Assembly (NCBI RefSeq): GCF_000214215.1
Contig: NC_015559.1
Span: 930,001-994,000 of the forward strand
DNA from: Marinomonas posidonica IVIA-Po-181
GTDB lineage: Bacteria; Pseudomonadota; Gammaproteobacteria; Pseudomonadales; Marinomonadaceae
DNA: 64,000 nt
Direction of reading: 5' to 3'
Part shown: positions 1 to 10,489 of the stretch, piece by piece
Position numbering within the stretch: the stretch's first letter is position 1
Layout of the letters: the number at the start of each line of letters is the position of its first letter
Program-made: the position numbers and the translations under genes
The notes under the pieces: model-generated
What the model was told of the DNA's origin: nothing
Seen by the model: only the letters and a program-made list of their open reading frames with translations
The model's database searches: none

Positions 1-106
1 AGGCGCACCAGAAACCTTTGTTGTCAATGCTGAAGGGAAAATTGCTTATCGATTGCAGGGAGTTTTGAATGCGCAAAGTTGGCAAATGATCAAGGCGTAT
101 TTGTGA
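1..106 (+). CDS. ccmG: Thiol:disulfide interchange protein CcmG/DsbE, C-terminal end (cut by window start)
   Basis: The frame starting at base 2 is open to a TGA at 104-106. It reads GAPETFVVNAEGKIAYRLQG and then about 14 more residues. This matches the last strand-helix part of the thioredoxin-like CcmG/DsbE fold, where a GAPETF-like stretch carries the cis-proline loop. In the family the protein is a membrane-tethered periplasmic reductant that keeps apocytochrome c CXXCH cysteines reduced for haem attachment. The CXXC active site lies upstream of the window and cannot be checked. The stop overlaps the next start by one base (TGATG), as expected for a ccmG-ccmH-ccmI operon. Confidence 0.85.
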   Translation, partial: GAPETFVVNAEGKIAYRLQGVLNAQSWQMIKAYL

Positions 107-507
107 TGATAAAACAACTCCTGATGTGTCTGACTTTATTCGCTCTAGTAAATACTGCGTTAGCTGAAGAGCTACTGACGTTCCGTTCTGAATTGAATCA
201 AGTGCGCTATCAAAGCTTGATTAAAGAACTGCGTTGTCCAAAGTGTCAAAATCAAAATCTTGCTGACTCTAACTCGGGTATCTCAGTAGACTTAAGACAG
301 CAAGTACATAACATGATTGAAGCAGGTAAAACCGATCAAGAAATTATTGACTACATGGTCACACGTTACGGTACCTTTGTGCTTTACCGACCACAAAATA
401 CGCCAGCCACTTTTTTGCTCTGGTATGGTCCCTTTATTTTGCTATTGGGTGGCGTCGTATTGTTTGTGGTGGTACTAATGAAAAGTCGTCGTAGGAGAAG
501 AAAATGA
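106..507 (+). CDS. ccmH: Cytochrome c-type biogenesis protein CcmH
   Basis: The 133-residue product has an N-terminal signal peptide (about residues 1-20, ending ALA), a soluble three-helix domain with the redox motif RCPKCQNQ, and a C-terminal membrane segment ending in a basic SRRRRRK tail. LRCPXCQ is the hallmark of CcmH, the periplasmic thiol oxidoreductase that presents reduced apocytochrome c to the haem lyase complex. An upstream TTG at 79 is in frame, but ATG 106 gives a proper signal peptide and overlaps the ccmG stop, so I chose it. GTG 103 is an alternative. It is the short CcmH form, with the TPR part encoded separately by ccmI downstream. Confidence 0.93.
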   Translation: MIKQLLMCLTLFALVNTALAEELLTFRSELNQVRYQSLIKELRCPKCQNQNLADSNSGISVDLRQQVHNMIEAGKTDQEIIDYMVTRYGTFVLYRPQNTPATFLLWYGPFILLLGGVVLFVVVLMKSRRRRRK

Positions 508-1682
508 TGGTGGCGAGTCTCCTCATAGTGACCTTGTTAATAAGCTGCTTTGGTTATTTTTTCTGGTATTTAGGTCGGCAACAAACATTAAATGATCGAA
601 CTCATGAGATTTTTTTCGACATTCGTCGAACTGAAATTGCAGACGAAAAGCAATCGGGACAGCTTTCAGTGGAGGAATCCAAACAGTTAACTGCGGACTT
701 AGCGTTTGAGCAGAGGGCGAGTCAAACAAAGTCGAGTTTTAGTTCAGCATCGTATAGTCGATTCGCTCAATGGAGTGTGTTGCTGTTTTTCATCCTATCA
801 GTTATCGGTAGCATTAGCCTTTATCAAGGCTTGGGTTATGCAAAAGACGTTCAGTTTCATCAAGCCATGAGGTCGGAATCATTAACCCCGCAACAAATTT
901 CGACTTTCTTACAATATCGCAGTCGGCGCTATGATCGTGCTGAAGATTGGTATTATGAGGCGGTTGATGAAGTGCAAGCTGGTCAGTATTCCAAGGCCGT
1001 GCAGGCATTTGAAAAAGCCTTAGCCAGATTGCCGGAAGAAAGTCAGGACAGGTTAAACTTGTTAGTTGAATACGCTCAAGCGGTTTTTTATGCGAACAAG
1101 AATCAAAGCTCAGAGAGGTTGGAAAGGGTTCTACAGCGTATCTTTGCTATCGCGCCAAATCAGCCCAACGCATTAGGTTTAAAGGGCGTGATTGAGTTTG
1201 ATCAGGCTAATTATCTGGGCGCAGTTTTAGCTTGGCAAGAGGCCATTCGCTATAACCCTAATTCTGCAGAACGTATGGCCTTATTGACGGCCATTAACAA
1301 AGCCAGACAGATTGGCCATATTAGTTATCAAACGTTAGCACCAATCATTACCGACCAAATTACCGTGCAATTAACATGGCAAGCCTCTGATATACAATGG
1401 CAGCCAAATGATGTGCTTTTAGTGTATGCTCAAGTGCCTGGGCAAAAAATGCCTGTGGCCATACAGAGAGTTTTACCAAAGGATTTAGCAAGTCCAATCT
1501 TATTAACAAACCTTGATGCTTTAATGCCAACCGCAAATTTAGCTGAGGTGGAACAGGTTGATCTTGTTGTGAAATTAGCCAATTTGCAGGAGGCAGATTT
1601 GACCACAGGTCAAATTATCGGCACAAAACGAGGCGTGGTTACAAATCGTAAAAAGATTTTTACGATCAAGTTGGCCTTATAA
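504..1682 (+). CDS. ccmI: Cytochrome c biogenesis protein CcmI (TPR protein)
   Basis: The 392-residue protein has two N-terminal membrane segments (about residues 3-22 and 88-110) separated by a cytoplasmic loop. A periplasmic region with tetratricopeptide-like repeats follows (about 150-265, for example GQYSKAVQAFEKALARLP and LGAVLAWQEAIRYNPNSAE), then a C-terminal beta-rich domain. This is the CcmI layout. The family binds the C-terminus of apocytochrome c and chaperones it to CcmF/CcmH. The ATG overlaps the ccmH stop (ATGA), indicating translational coupling. CcmI sequences diverge strongly, so recognition rests on architecture and position after ccmH. Confidence 0.9.
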   Translation: MMVASLLIVTLLISCFGYFFWYLGRQQTLNDRTHEIFFDIRRTEIADEKQSGQLSVEESKQLTADLAFEQRASQTKSSFSSASYSRFAQWSVLLFFILSVIGSISLYQGLGYAKDVQFHQAMRSESLTPQQISTFLQYRSRRYDRAEDWYYEAVDEVQAGQYSKAVQAFEKALARLPEESQDRLNLLVEYAQAVFYANKNQSSERLERVLQRIFAIAPNQPNALGLKGVIEFDQANYLGAVLAWQEAIRYNPNSAERMALLTAINKARQIGHISYQTLAPIITDQITVQLTWQASDIQWQPNDVLLVYAQVPGQKMPVAIQRVLPKDLASPILLTNLDALMPTANLAEVEQVDLVVKLANLQEADLTTGQIIGTKRGVVTNRKKIFTIKLAL

Positions 1683-1748
1683 TTGAATACTGATGCGCTT
1701 CGTCTGATAATATATCCTACTTTCACTTAATGTATTTCGGAATGAGTA

Positions 1749-2783
1749 ATGGAATTTAGCTTGCGTGAGTGGCTAATCTTAATTGGTGTCGTCATTATTG
1801 TCGTCATCCTAATAGATGGTTTTCGTCGTTATAAAAAGGGCCATGAGGCAAACTCAACGGGTCAAAGTTCATCTCGTTCTTCGGACGAGATCGTATTACG
1901 TCATCGGTCCTCTGTGGAGTTTGATGAGAGCGAATTTGAAGAGCCTGACATATCTCATAAAGATCCCATTTCGAGTGCCTTCGAAACAGCACGTAAAACA
2001 TCCAAAGCGCCTTTGACGGATGTGCCTCATAAAGTCGATTCTGGTCCCGAGCTACAACGTTCGGAAGAACTGCATTTAGACGAATTAGCCTCTTTAGTAC
2101 CGGAGCGTGACTTTGGTGATTCGGCAATTTCTGAACAAAACTATTCGGATGATGGCTTTTATGAACAGGATGAGTTGGATCTTGGTCACCCTGAGGTTGC
2201 TGATACTGACGAACAAAGAACCATTTTTCATACCGAAGACTATGAGCGCAGTTATTCCGAAGTCGATATTGATCAAGTGACACCACAAGGTGTGTTGGAT
2301 GATATGGACGAAGATGAGATCGAAGACGACGAGGCCAGTATGGCTGAAATCGAAGAAGTCATCGTGATTAATATTTTTGCGCCTGAAGAACAGAATTTTG
2401 CCGGCATGGAATTGCTGCAGCTGATTTTAAATTGCGGTATGCGTTATGGTGAAATGGACATTTTTCATCGTCATGAAGACGGCTTTGATCGCGGTCGAGT
2501 GCAGTTTAGTATGGCCAATGCCATTGAACCAGGTACCTTTGACTTAGACACAATGGGTGAAAGTGATTGCCCAGGTGTTAGTTTCTTTATGGGCTTGCCT
2601 GGTCCTAAAAACAGCATGAAGGCATTTGATTTTATGCTGGAAACGGCTCAAACCCTAGTACGTAATTTAGGGGGTGAGTTGAGAGATGAAAGACGCTCGC
2701 CAATGAGTGACCAAACCATCGCTCACTGTCGACAGCGGATTCGAGACTTTGAACGCCGTCGACTAATGCGTAACAAGCAATAA
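1749..2783 (+). CDS. zipA: Cell division protein ZipA
   Basis: The 344-residue protein begins with an N-out membrane anchor (residues about 5-24, LILIGVVIIVVILIDGFRR) followed by a basic patch. A long acidic, low-complexity linker spans about 35-205. The C-terminal ZipA domain (about 205-340) contains NIFAPEEQNFAGMELLQ and the FDLDTMG and PGVSFFMGLPGP strands. ZipA tethers FtsZ to the inner membrane, its C-terminal domain binding the FtsZ tail. It is followed by a hairpin terminator and then ligA, a gene order shared by many gammaproteobacteria. Confidence 0.95.
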   Translation: MEFSLREWLILIGVVIIVVILIDGFRRYKKGHEANSTGQSSSRSSDEIVLRHRSSVEFDESEFEEPDISHKDPISSAFETARKTSKAPLTDVPHKVDSGPELQRSEELHLDELASLVPERDFGDSAISEQNYSDDGFYEQDELDLGHPEVADTDEQRTIFHTEDYERSYSEVDIDQVTPQGVLDDMDEDEIEDDEASMAEIEEVIVINIFAPEEQNFAGMELLQLILNCGMRYGEMDIFHRHEDGFDRGRVQFSMANAIEPGTFDLDTMGESDCPGVSFFMGLPGPKNSMKAFDFMLETAQTLVRNLGGELRDERRSPMSDQTIAHCRQRIRDFERRRLMRNKQ

Positions 2784-2799
2784 ACAGGATTCAGACGAC

Positions 2800-4891
<2,092 letters not shown>

Positions 4892-5128
4892 ATGGACACA
4901 CTCATTCCCTATGATTCACTGACCAAAGAAACACTGGAAAATATTCTGGATGATATTGTGTCTAGAGAGGGCACCGATTACGGAAATTATGAGTTATCGG
5001 CACTTCAGAAGCGTGAGCAAGCTTTGCGGGTATTGCAGACGGGTGAAGCGGTGTTGTTGTTTGATACTGAAAGTGAAACCATCACTATGGTGTCTAAGTC
5101 TGCACTGGATAATAACGACCTCATGTGA
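4892..5128 (+). CDS. YheU (UPF0270) family small protein
   Basis: This 78-residue soluble protein has the YheU/UPF0270 pattern: IPYDSLTKETLENILDD, the conserved REGTDYG block and a GEAVLLFD strand near residue 53. The biochemical role of the family is unknown. The ATG directly follows the ligA stop with no gap, so expression is probably coupled to ligA. The coding end is unusual: the stop codon sits inside the downstream hairpin. Confidence 0.85.
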   Translation: MDTLIPYDSLTKETLENILDDIVSREGTDYGNYELSALQKREQALRVLQTGEAVLLFDTESETITMVSKSALDNNDLM

Positions 5129-5143
5129 GGTCGTTATTATGTT
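5111..5143. terminator. Hairpin between the convergent YheU-like gene and cysE
   Basis: A 13-bp perfect inverted repeat AATAACGACCTCA / TGAGGTCGTTATT (5111-5123 and 5126-5138) contains the YheU-like stop codon in its right arm. The flanking bases are only moderately T-rich (ATGTTT on the plus strand). A bidirectional terminator role is likely because the two neighbouring genes converge here. Confidence 0.6.
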
Positions 5144-5164
5144 TAATTGTGGTTTCGTAAAACC

Positions 5165-5989
5165 TTACGACGTTGTTTTGTCGTAATCTCGCAAGCAATG
5201 GTTGATGTTATGATCCATCACCAAGGCTGGTTCTTCCTCAGTGTTTCGACCTACCACTTTTGCTGGAACGCCAGCTACTGTGGTGTGGTGTTCAACCGGC
5301 TCTAGCACTACGCTACCAGCACCAACTTTCGCGCCTTCACCCACTTCGATGTTGCCAAGAATTTTCGCCCCAGCACCAATCAGCACGCCTGAGCGTATTT
5401 TCGGATGGCGGTCGCCATGCTCTTTGCCGGTGCCACCCAGAGTAACCGATTGCAGAATGGACACATTGTCCTCAATGACACAGGTTTCACCTACGACCAA
5501 GCCTGTGGCATGGTCAAGCATGACACCGCAGCCGATGGTGGCTGCAGGATGAATGTCGACACTGAATGCCATTGACATTTGACCTTGTAGATATAATGCC
5601 AAGCTTCTTCTATTATTTTTCCATAGCCAGTTTGCTACTCGATAGGTTTGTAGAGCATGGAAGCCTTTGAAAAATAATAGGGGCGTGGTGAAACCATCGC
5701 AAGCGGCATCGCGCTCGTTAATCGCCAAAATGTCTTGCTCGATGCAGCGGACAATGCCAGAGTGAGTATCAGCCATGGCTTCTTCGAAGACTTCTCGTAA
5801 CACCATCGCAGGGATGGAAATGCTGTCTAACTTGCTGGCGAGTAGAAAGCTTAATGCAGAACACAAAGAGTCATGACGTAATATGGTGGTATTAAAGTAA
5901 CTGGCCAGAATAGGCTCATCTTGGGCTAGCTTTTTTGCTTCTGCCTGTAAAGATTGCCATAAATTGTCAGATGTCACTGCATGACTCAT
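5165..5989 (-). CDS. cysE: Serine O-acetyltransferase CysE
   Basis: The 274-residue protein has an N-terminal alpha-helical SAT domain and a C-terminal left-handed beta-helix. The helix carries VDIHPAATIG, GVMLDHATGLVVGETC and SVTLGGTGKEHGDRHPKI, which hold the conserved active-site Asp/His and CoA-contacting residues. It transfers acetyl from acetyl-CoA to L-serine, the first committed step of cysteine synthesis. In the family the C-terminal tail mediates feedback inhibition by cysteine. A TTG at 6001 is in frame upstream; ATG 5989 is the more usual start. The gene is convergent with ligA-yheU and appears monocistronic. Confidence 0.95.
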   Translation of the reverse strand: MSHAVTSDNLWQSLQAEAKKLAQDEPILASYFNTTILRHDSLCSALSFLLASKLDSISIPAMVLREVFEEAMADTHSGIVRCIEQDILAINERDAACDGFTTPLLFFKGFHALQTYRVANWLWKNNRRSLALYLQGQMSMAFSVDIHPAATIGCGVMLDHATGLVVGETCVIEDNVSILQSVTLGGTGKEHGDRHPKIRSGVLIGAGAKILGNIEVGEGAKVGAGSVVLEPVEHHTTVAGVPAKVVGRNTEEEPALVMDHNINHCLRDYDKTTS

Positions 5990-6106
5990 TGATACGCTCA
6001 AGGGGTATTCACCTATGTTAATTCAAGTTTAGAATGTAGGTTATAAGGTTAGGGTTAAACATTACAAGGGGCAAGTGTTAGATTGCTCAATAAAGTTGGA
6101 GTTAAT

Positions 6107-6436
6107 ATGACTAAAAAAAATGTTGCTGATGCATTGCATATCTTTTATGAACTAAATGCCTGTTTTTCAGATGCTTATTGGGAAACCAACGACATTAATC
6201 AAAAAGATCGCTTCTTTGCGATGAAATCCATTCTACAAGATGAACTTGATGAGTTGCATAAGCTTAGTCTGCAAGATCACGAATATCCTTATGAGCCAAT
6301 GAGCCCAAATTTACAACAGCTGAGTAAAACGTTGCAAACCTTGCTGCCAAATCTCAATCAAGCGGTTATACGACCACAAACGGCGAGTCGTTTTGTGGAT
6401 TTAATCCCCAGTGCTTGCGAATTATTTGAATCCTAA
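6107..6436 (+). CDS. Conserved hypothetical protein, 109 residues
   Basis: I do not recognise the family. The product is soluble, helical and acidic, with no signal peptide or membrane segment. It has a MTKKNVADALHIFYELNACF start and an internal DELDELHKL stretch. ATG 6107 has a GGAG ribosome-binding site at 6098-6101; an in-frame TTG at 6083 is less likely. It is divergent from cysE and convergent with mnmC, ends before a bidirectional terminator, and so is a single-gene unit. Real coding is likely given the clean start signal, codon use like its neighbours and the terminator directly after it. Confidence 0.7.
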   Translation: MTKKNVADALHIFYELNACFSDAYWETNDINQKDRFFAMKSILQDELDELHKLSLQDHEYPYEPMSPNLQQLSKTLQTLLPNLNQAVIRPQTASRFVDLIPSACELFES

Positions 6437-6467
6437 TACCTTTGTCGCTCAAAAGATAACTGTATAG

Positions 6468-6517
6468 AAAAAAGCCCAATGAGATGACTCATCTAGAGCA
6501 GATCATGGGGCTTTTTT
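6468..6517. terminator. Bidirectional terminator between the 109-residue gene and mnmC
   Basis: Arms AAAAAAGCCC (6468-6477) and GGGCTTTTTT (6508-6517) enclose a 30-base loop that is itself partly self-complementary. The A-run and T-run give a terminator signature on both strands, matching the convergent genes. Confidence 0.7.
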
Positions 6518-6545
6518 ATTGTGCTTTATAAGTTTCTATAAGGGG

Positions 6546-8549
6546 TTATTTACTGCGCTTTAACTCACGAATGAGAAAACGACTTGGGTGCAAAATGTGG
6601 CTGACTTTTTGCTCTAATGGCGAAGGTGTCCCTAGGATTAGACTCGCCAGGTATTGACCACTTATTGGCGTGGAGACTAAACCTCGAGAGCCGTGACCTA
6701 TGTTTAAATACAATTGACTGGCTTCTTCCGCAATCTCGTTGCATTGCCATTTCGCATTTCGACTCAGCTGACCATAACGTTCTCGGTGAACTTGCGGAGA
6801 TTGAATGGGACCTATGATAGGAGTGTAATCTGGTACCGCACAGCGAAACGAGACCCGTCCCTCGCAGTCCTCCGGGTTGAAAGTGTGACTGGGTAAGTTC
6901 AGTAAACTCTCTAATATTTTTATATTTCGCTCATGTCCTTCAAGGCGAACGGTTTGGTCTTGATCATTCAAATCGTATGTTGAGCCAAAATGAACTTTGT
7001 TGTTCAGTGGTGGCGAAACATAGCCAAATTCACACAGCACTTTATCTAGCTTTAGCGCATCGTCACTTTGGGTTGTTTGCAAACAGCTTTGTTGCGCTTT
7101 GGGCAGCGTCATGTTGGCGACCTGTCCTCGAATAGAATAAGCCGGTGTAGGGGGAATGGCAGCGATTTTGTTCGTGTCATTCGCAGTACACACGACCACA
7201 TGAGAAAAGGTTTCATGATCTTGCCTATTCTTTGCGATCCAGCGTTCACCTCGGTCACGTTTGGTTTTCTCACTCACCGCAACCAGTTCTTCTAAATGAG
7301 TGTTTAGTTGAACTGTGATATTTGGGTGATCGAGTAAAGTTTGGCACAAAGGGTTTGGTGCTACCCAACCGGATAGAGGTAGATAAAGGCTATCGTTTCT
7401 GTCTTTAGAGGCTTGTAGTACTGACTCTGGGTAAAGTTTGCCGTCTAGCAGTTTCTTAAAACGTTGCTTTTCTTGGTCGTTTTTTGGGATTTGCGTTAAC
7501 CCACAATCCCCCCAAAATGCCTTCTTTTGATCCAGCTGTTGGTAGTGTCGTGTAGCGTGTAAAAAAGCACTGAGATAAAAGCGATTCACCGGCGTATCTT
7601 GGGAAGCCAGCTTGGGATAAAGCATGCCTTGAGGGTTACCTGAAGCACCATTGGCCACCTGGCTATCTTGCTCCCATACGATTACCTTTACACCTTGTTC
7701 AGCTAAGGCATAGGCGGTATTTGCTCCTGCTAACCCAGACCCCACCACTAAGACCTTGGTAATGTTACTTGGCATTGTAGGTCTAACATTAAACCAAGCT
7801 TGGCCTTGTGACATACGCTCTGGTAGTGGTATTGAATGGGGGAGTTGGCCAATAGCCATTTCTCTTTTTTGGCCAAAGCCTTTCACTTTATTCACCTCAA
7901 ATCCCACTTTCTGTAAGCCACGGCGAACAATGCCAGCCGCCGTAAAGGTGGCGAAAGTGGTGTCTTGATGACTCAGTCGATGAATGTGATGAAACAGCTT
8001 ATCGCTCCACATTTCAGGGTTTTTACTCGGCGCGAAACCATCTAAAAACCAGGCGTCCACATCAGCATCAAGCGTGGCGAAACCGTCTTCGGCTTCACCA
8101 AACCATAAGGTGAGTTGGATCCGACCTTGCGCAAGTTGTATACGGTGTAAGCCCTGACAAAGTTCCGGATAAACGGCGATTAGCTCATCGCTGTAGGTCT
8201 GCAACGACGGCCACATTTTGAGCGCGGAGCGCAATGCGTCTTTGCTCATGGGAAACTTTTCTACCGAGATAAAATGCAATTGTCTATCATCAGGAGCATG
8301 TTCGATAAAGCTTTGCCAAGCACACAAAAAATTCAGTCCTGTGCCAAAGCCAGTTTCTGCAATCACAAAATGGCGTTGTTCCATTGTCGACCAACGCTCG
8401 AGTAAACGATTGTGTTTTAAAAAAACGTAACGGGTTTCTTCTAAACCTGACTCTTGATCGAAATATACATCATCAAACTCACTGGAAATGGGAGCACCTT
8501 CTGCACTCCAATCCAGTTTTGGGGAATCAAGGCGATAACTATTCAACAC
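6546..8549 (-). CDS. mnmC: Bifunctional tRNA 5-methylaminomethyl-2-thiouridine enzyme MnmC
   Basis: The 667-residue fusion completes mnm5s2U34 in tRNA anticodons. The N-terminal SAM methyltransferase (about 1-245) has ETGFGTGLNFLCAW and the WFLDGFAPSKNPEMW motif. The C-terminal FAD oxidoreductase (about 265-640) has the dinucleotide motif VLVVGSGLAGANTAYAL and removes the carboxymethyl group from cmnm5U. Length and domain order are those of full MnmC. The start is GTG 8549 (TTG 8546 also possible). It overlaps the end of the upstream cyclophilin gene, so the two are probably translationally coupled. Confidence 0.95.
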   Translation of the reverse strand: MLNSYRLDSPKLDWSAEGAPISSEFDDVYFDQESGLEETRYVFLKHNRLLERWSTMEQRHFVIAETGFGTGLNFLCAWQSFIEHAPDDRQLHFISVEKFPMSKDALRSALKMWPSLQTYSDELIAVYPELCQGLHRIQLAQGRIQLTLWFGEAEDGFATLDADVDAWFLDGFAPSKNPEMWSDKLFHHIHRLSHQDTTFATFTAAGIVRRGLQKVGFEVNKVKGFGQKREMAIGQLPHSIPLPERMSQGQAWFNVRPTMPSNITKVLVVGSGLAGANTAYALAEQGVKVIVWEQDSQVANGASGNPQGMLYPKLASQDTPVNRFYLSAFLHATRHYQQLDQKKAFWGDCGLTQIPKNDQEKQRFKKLLDGKLYPESVLQASKDRNDSLYLPLSGWVAPNPLCQTLLDHPNITVQLNTHLEELVAVSEKTKRDRGERWIAKNRQDHETFSHVVVCTANDTNKIAAIPPTPAYSIRGQVANMTLPKAQQSCLQTTQSDDALKLDKVLCEFGYVSPPLNNKVHFGSTYDLNDQDQTVRLEGHERNIKILESLLNLPSHTFNPEDCEGRVSFRCAVPDYTPIIGPIQSPQVHRERYGQLSRNAKWQCNEIAEEASQLYLNIGHGSRGLVSTPISGQYLASLILGTPSPLEQKVSHILHPSRFLIRELKRSK

Positions 8550-9090
8550 GTTTGATACTCTCGATCATAACCGGTGTGCTAGGAACATTTTCGTAAGGAC
8601 CTACTTTGTGAGTGTTGCTTGCTGCGATCTCATCAACAACTTCCATACCGGCTAACACAGTGCCAAAAACTGTGTAGCCTGGGCCGCCACGTGCGCCATG
8701 ATTAAGAAAATGGTTGTCCACTTGATTAATAAAGAATTGTGAGGTGGCACTGTTTGGATCTTGTGTTCTCGCCATGGCCAAAGTACCACGATTATTGGCG
8801 AGACCATTATCGCCTTCATACGCCACGGCTTTGTGTGTGGATTTGCGTCCCATGTCTTGGGTAAAACCACCGCCTTGAATCATGAAACCGCGCATAACTC
8901 GATGGAAGATGGTGTCCTTGTAAAAACCTTCATCTACATAGCGCAAAAAATTGGCCACGGTTTTGGGGGCGGCTTGTTCATTTAAATCTACTCGAATGGT
9001 GCCCTGAGACGTTACAATATCCACTTGTGTCGCTTGAGCTTGGGCGTTGAAAGCCAATAAGGTGAGGGCAGTCAAAATAAGGTGACGCAT
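8539..9090 (-). CDS. ppiA: Periplasmic peptidyl-prolyl cis-trans isomerase (cyclophilin)
   Basis: The 183-residue protein has a signal peptide (MRHLILTALTLLAFNAQAQA) and a full cyclophilin domain. Active-site stretches are FHRVMRGFMIQGGGFT (catalytic Arg, Phe, Met, Gln) and NSATSQFFINQ. It catalyses proline isomerisation during folding of exported proteins. A much longer in-frame extension exists upstream, but ATG 9090 creates the signal peptide and is clearly the start. The stop lies inside the first codons of mnmC, an unusual operon partner that suggests shared transcription rather than a shared function. Confidence 0.93.
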   Translation of the reverse strand: MRHLILTALTLLAFNAQAQATQVDIVTSQGTIRVDLNEQAAPKTVANFLRYVDEGFYKDTIFHRVMRGFMIQGGGFTQDMGRKSTHKAVAYEGDNGLANNRGTLAMARTQDPNSATSQFFINQVDNHFLNHGARGGPGYTVFGTVLAGMEVVDEIAASNTHKVGPYENVPSTPVMIESIKRVE

Positions 9091-9172
9091 GAAACGGTTT
9101 CCTTTTAGGTTTGGCCTCCAAAAATGAGGCGTTTGTCTATATGGCCATTTATTTACTTGTTGGAGAAAGCAA

Positions 9173-9466
9173 ATGCGAACGGCAGTGGTTGAAATCGAAT
9201 ATTGTACTTTATGTCGTTGGATGTTGCGCGCGGCTTGGTTAGCGCAAGAGCTGCTGACAACCTTTGATGATGATATCAAAAGTGTGACCTTATTGCCGAG
9301 CCAAGGAGGCATTTTTAAAGTCAGAGTGAACGGTGAAGAAATCTGGTGCCGTAAAGCCGAAGAGGGTTTTCCAGAAGCTAAAGTACTCAAGCAAAGGTTA
9401 CGCGACGTGATTGATCCGGAGAGAGATCTCGGTCACTCAGACGTGAAAGATAAGAAAACGTCTTAA
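9173..9466 (+). CDS. SelT/SelW/SelH-family (Rdx) thioredoxin-like protein, cysteine form
   Basis: This 97-residue protein opens with a beta strand leading to the redox motif EYCTLCRW (Cys11 and Cys14). It continues with helix WLAQELLTTF and the SQGGIFKVRV strand typical of Rdx proteins. In animal SelW the second cysteine position is selenocysteine; here both are ordinary TGT cysteines. A role in thiol redox is inferred from the fold; substrates are unknown. ATG 9173 has a TGGAGAAAG ribosome-binding site about 5 bases upstream. It is divergent from the cyclophilin gene. Confidence 0.85.
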   Translation: MRTAVVEIEYCTLCRWMLRAAWLAQELLTTFDDDIKSVTLLPSQGGIFKVRVNGEEIWCRKAEEGFPEAKVLKQRLRDVIDPERDLGHSDVKDKKTS

Positions 9467-9526
9467 CTTTCAGTCTCAGACACAAAAAAGCGAAGAACTT
9501 TCAGTCTCAGACACAAAAAAGCGAAG
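9465..9526. repeat. Perfect tandem duplication of a 31-bp unit
   Basis: Bases 9465-9495 and 9496-9526 are identical (unit begins AACTTTCAGTCTCAGACAC and ends AAAAAAGCGAAG). The unit contains the left arm of the following terminator, so the terminator's 5' half is present twice. The copy boundary falls on the TAA of the SelW-like gene. Confidence 0.9.
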
Positions 9527-9544
9527 ATGGGGATCTTCGCTTTT
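9517..9544. terminator. Bidirectional terminator between the SelW-like gene and yciI
   Basis: A 12-bp perfect stem AAAAGCGAAGAT / ATCTTCGCTTTT with a GGGG loop is flanked by an A-run and a T-run. It serves the convergent SelW-like gene (+) and yciI (-). Confidence 0.8.
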
Positions 9545-9582
9545 GCGGTTTAAGTTGGGCTCGTTAATATGTCAGAGTGAAA

Positions 9583-9885
9583 TCAATTAGGAAAAACCTG
9601 CTTAAAGGGCTTAACCTCAACGGCTTCATATACGCCAGCATCAACATAAGGATCCGCTTCGGCCCAGGCTTTTGCTGCTTCAAAATCAGTAAATTCAGCG
9701 ATAATGATACTGCCTGTAAAACCGGCTTCTCCTGGATTACCTGATTCAATCGCGGGGTTAGGGCCTGCCAGTACTAAGCGACCTTCTTTTTGTAACGCTT
9801 CCAAACGCTCAAGATGAGCAGGACGCACAGATTGACGTGCGTTCAGGCTGTTTGCTACGTCCTGTCCAACAATGGAGTACAGCAT
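9583..9885 (-). CDS. yciI: YciI family protein
   Basis: The 100-residue protein has a YCII/ferredoxin-like fold: [42 protein letters not shown] and [23 protein letters not shown]. The conserved His of PAHLERL and the Asp of the DPYVDAGVY loop are present. The family's physiological role is unclear. It follows yciB by two bases on the same strand, the usual yciB-yciI pairing, so the two form one transcript. Confidence 0.93.
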   Translation of the reverse strand: MLYSIVGQDVANSLNARQSVRPAHLERLEALQKEGRLVLAGPNPAIESGNPGEAGFTGSIIIAEFTDFEAAKAWAEADPYVDAGVYEAVEVKPFKQVFPN

Positions 9886-9887
9886 GG

Positions 9888-10424
9888 TTATTCCTTATTC
9901 TGTAAGTGTGAAGACAAGTAAATGCCTTGCAAGATAATAAATACCAAGGTCATACCTAGAAGACCGAAGAGTTTAAAGTCTACCCAGATGTCTTCACTGA
10001 AATTGAAGGCCACATAGAGGTTGGTCACACCGGATACAATAAAGAAGCCCACCCAAGCTAGGTTTAAGGTACGCCAAACCTTAAAGGGTAAATCTAATTT
10101 GTCCCCCATCATACGTTGGATGATGTTTTTGTTGCTAATAAACTGGCTGCCAAAAAACACAATAGCAAATAATCCATTCACAATAGTGGGTTTCCACTTA
10201 ATAAAGTTACCATCGCCCATGAGCACGGTGGCGCCACCAAGAAGCACCACTAGGATAAGTGACACAAGGTGCATTTTTTCCACTGTTTTGTGTTTTAACC
10301 AGGTGTAGCCAACTTGCAACAAGGTTGCTGGAATCAAGACTGCGGTTGCTAAAATAATGTCGCCTGTCGTTTTGTAGACAACAAAGAAGATAACAATGGG
10401 AAGAAAATCGAATAGTAATTTCAT
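9888..10424 (-). CDS. yciB: Inner-membrane septation protein YciB (IspZ/IspA family)
   Basis: The 178-residue polytopic membrane protein starts [23 protein letters not shown] and has about five membrane spans. It includes the conserved [20 protein letters not shown] block and the [11 protein letters not shown] segment. YciB is linked to envelope integrity and septation in gammaproteobacteria. It is divergent from rnm and operonic with yciI. Confidence 0.93.
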   Translation of the reverse strand: MKLLFDFLPIVIFFVVYKTTGDIILATAVLIPATLLQVGYTWLKHKTVEKMHLVSLILVVLLGGATVLMGDGNFIKWKPTIVNGLFAIVFFGSQFISNKNIIQRMMGDKLDLPFKVWRTLNLAWVGFFIVSGVTNLYVAFNFSEDIWVDFKLFGLLGMTLVFIILQGIYLSSHLQNKE

Positions 10425-10489
10425 ATAAAAACCAATTTATGTATGCTGGCTTATAATAACCATCATTCCTTTTAAAGAACAGTCTGTCT

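Noticed and set aside
1804..2286. A 160-codon minus-strand open frame
   Set aside because: Antisense shadow of the zipA linker; no ribosome-binding site or recognisable domain.
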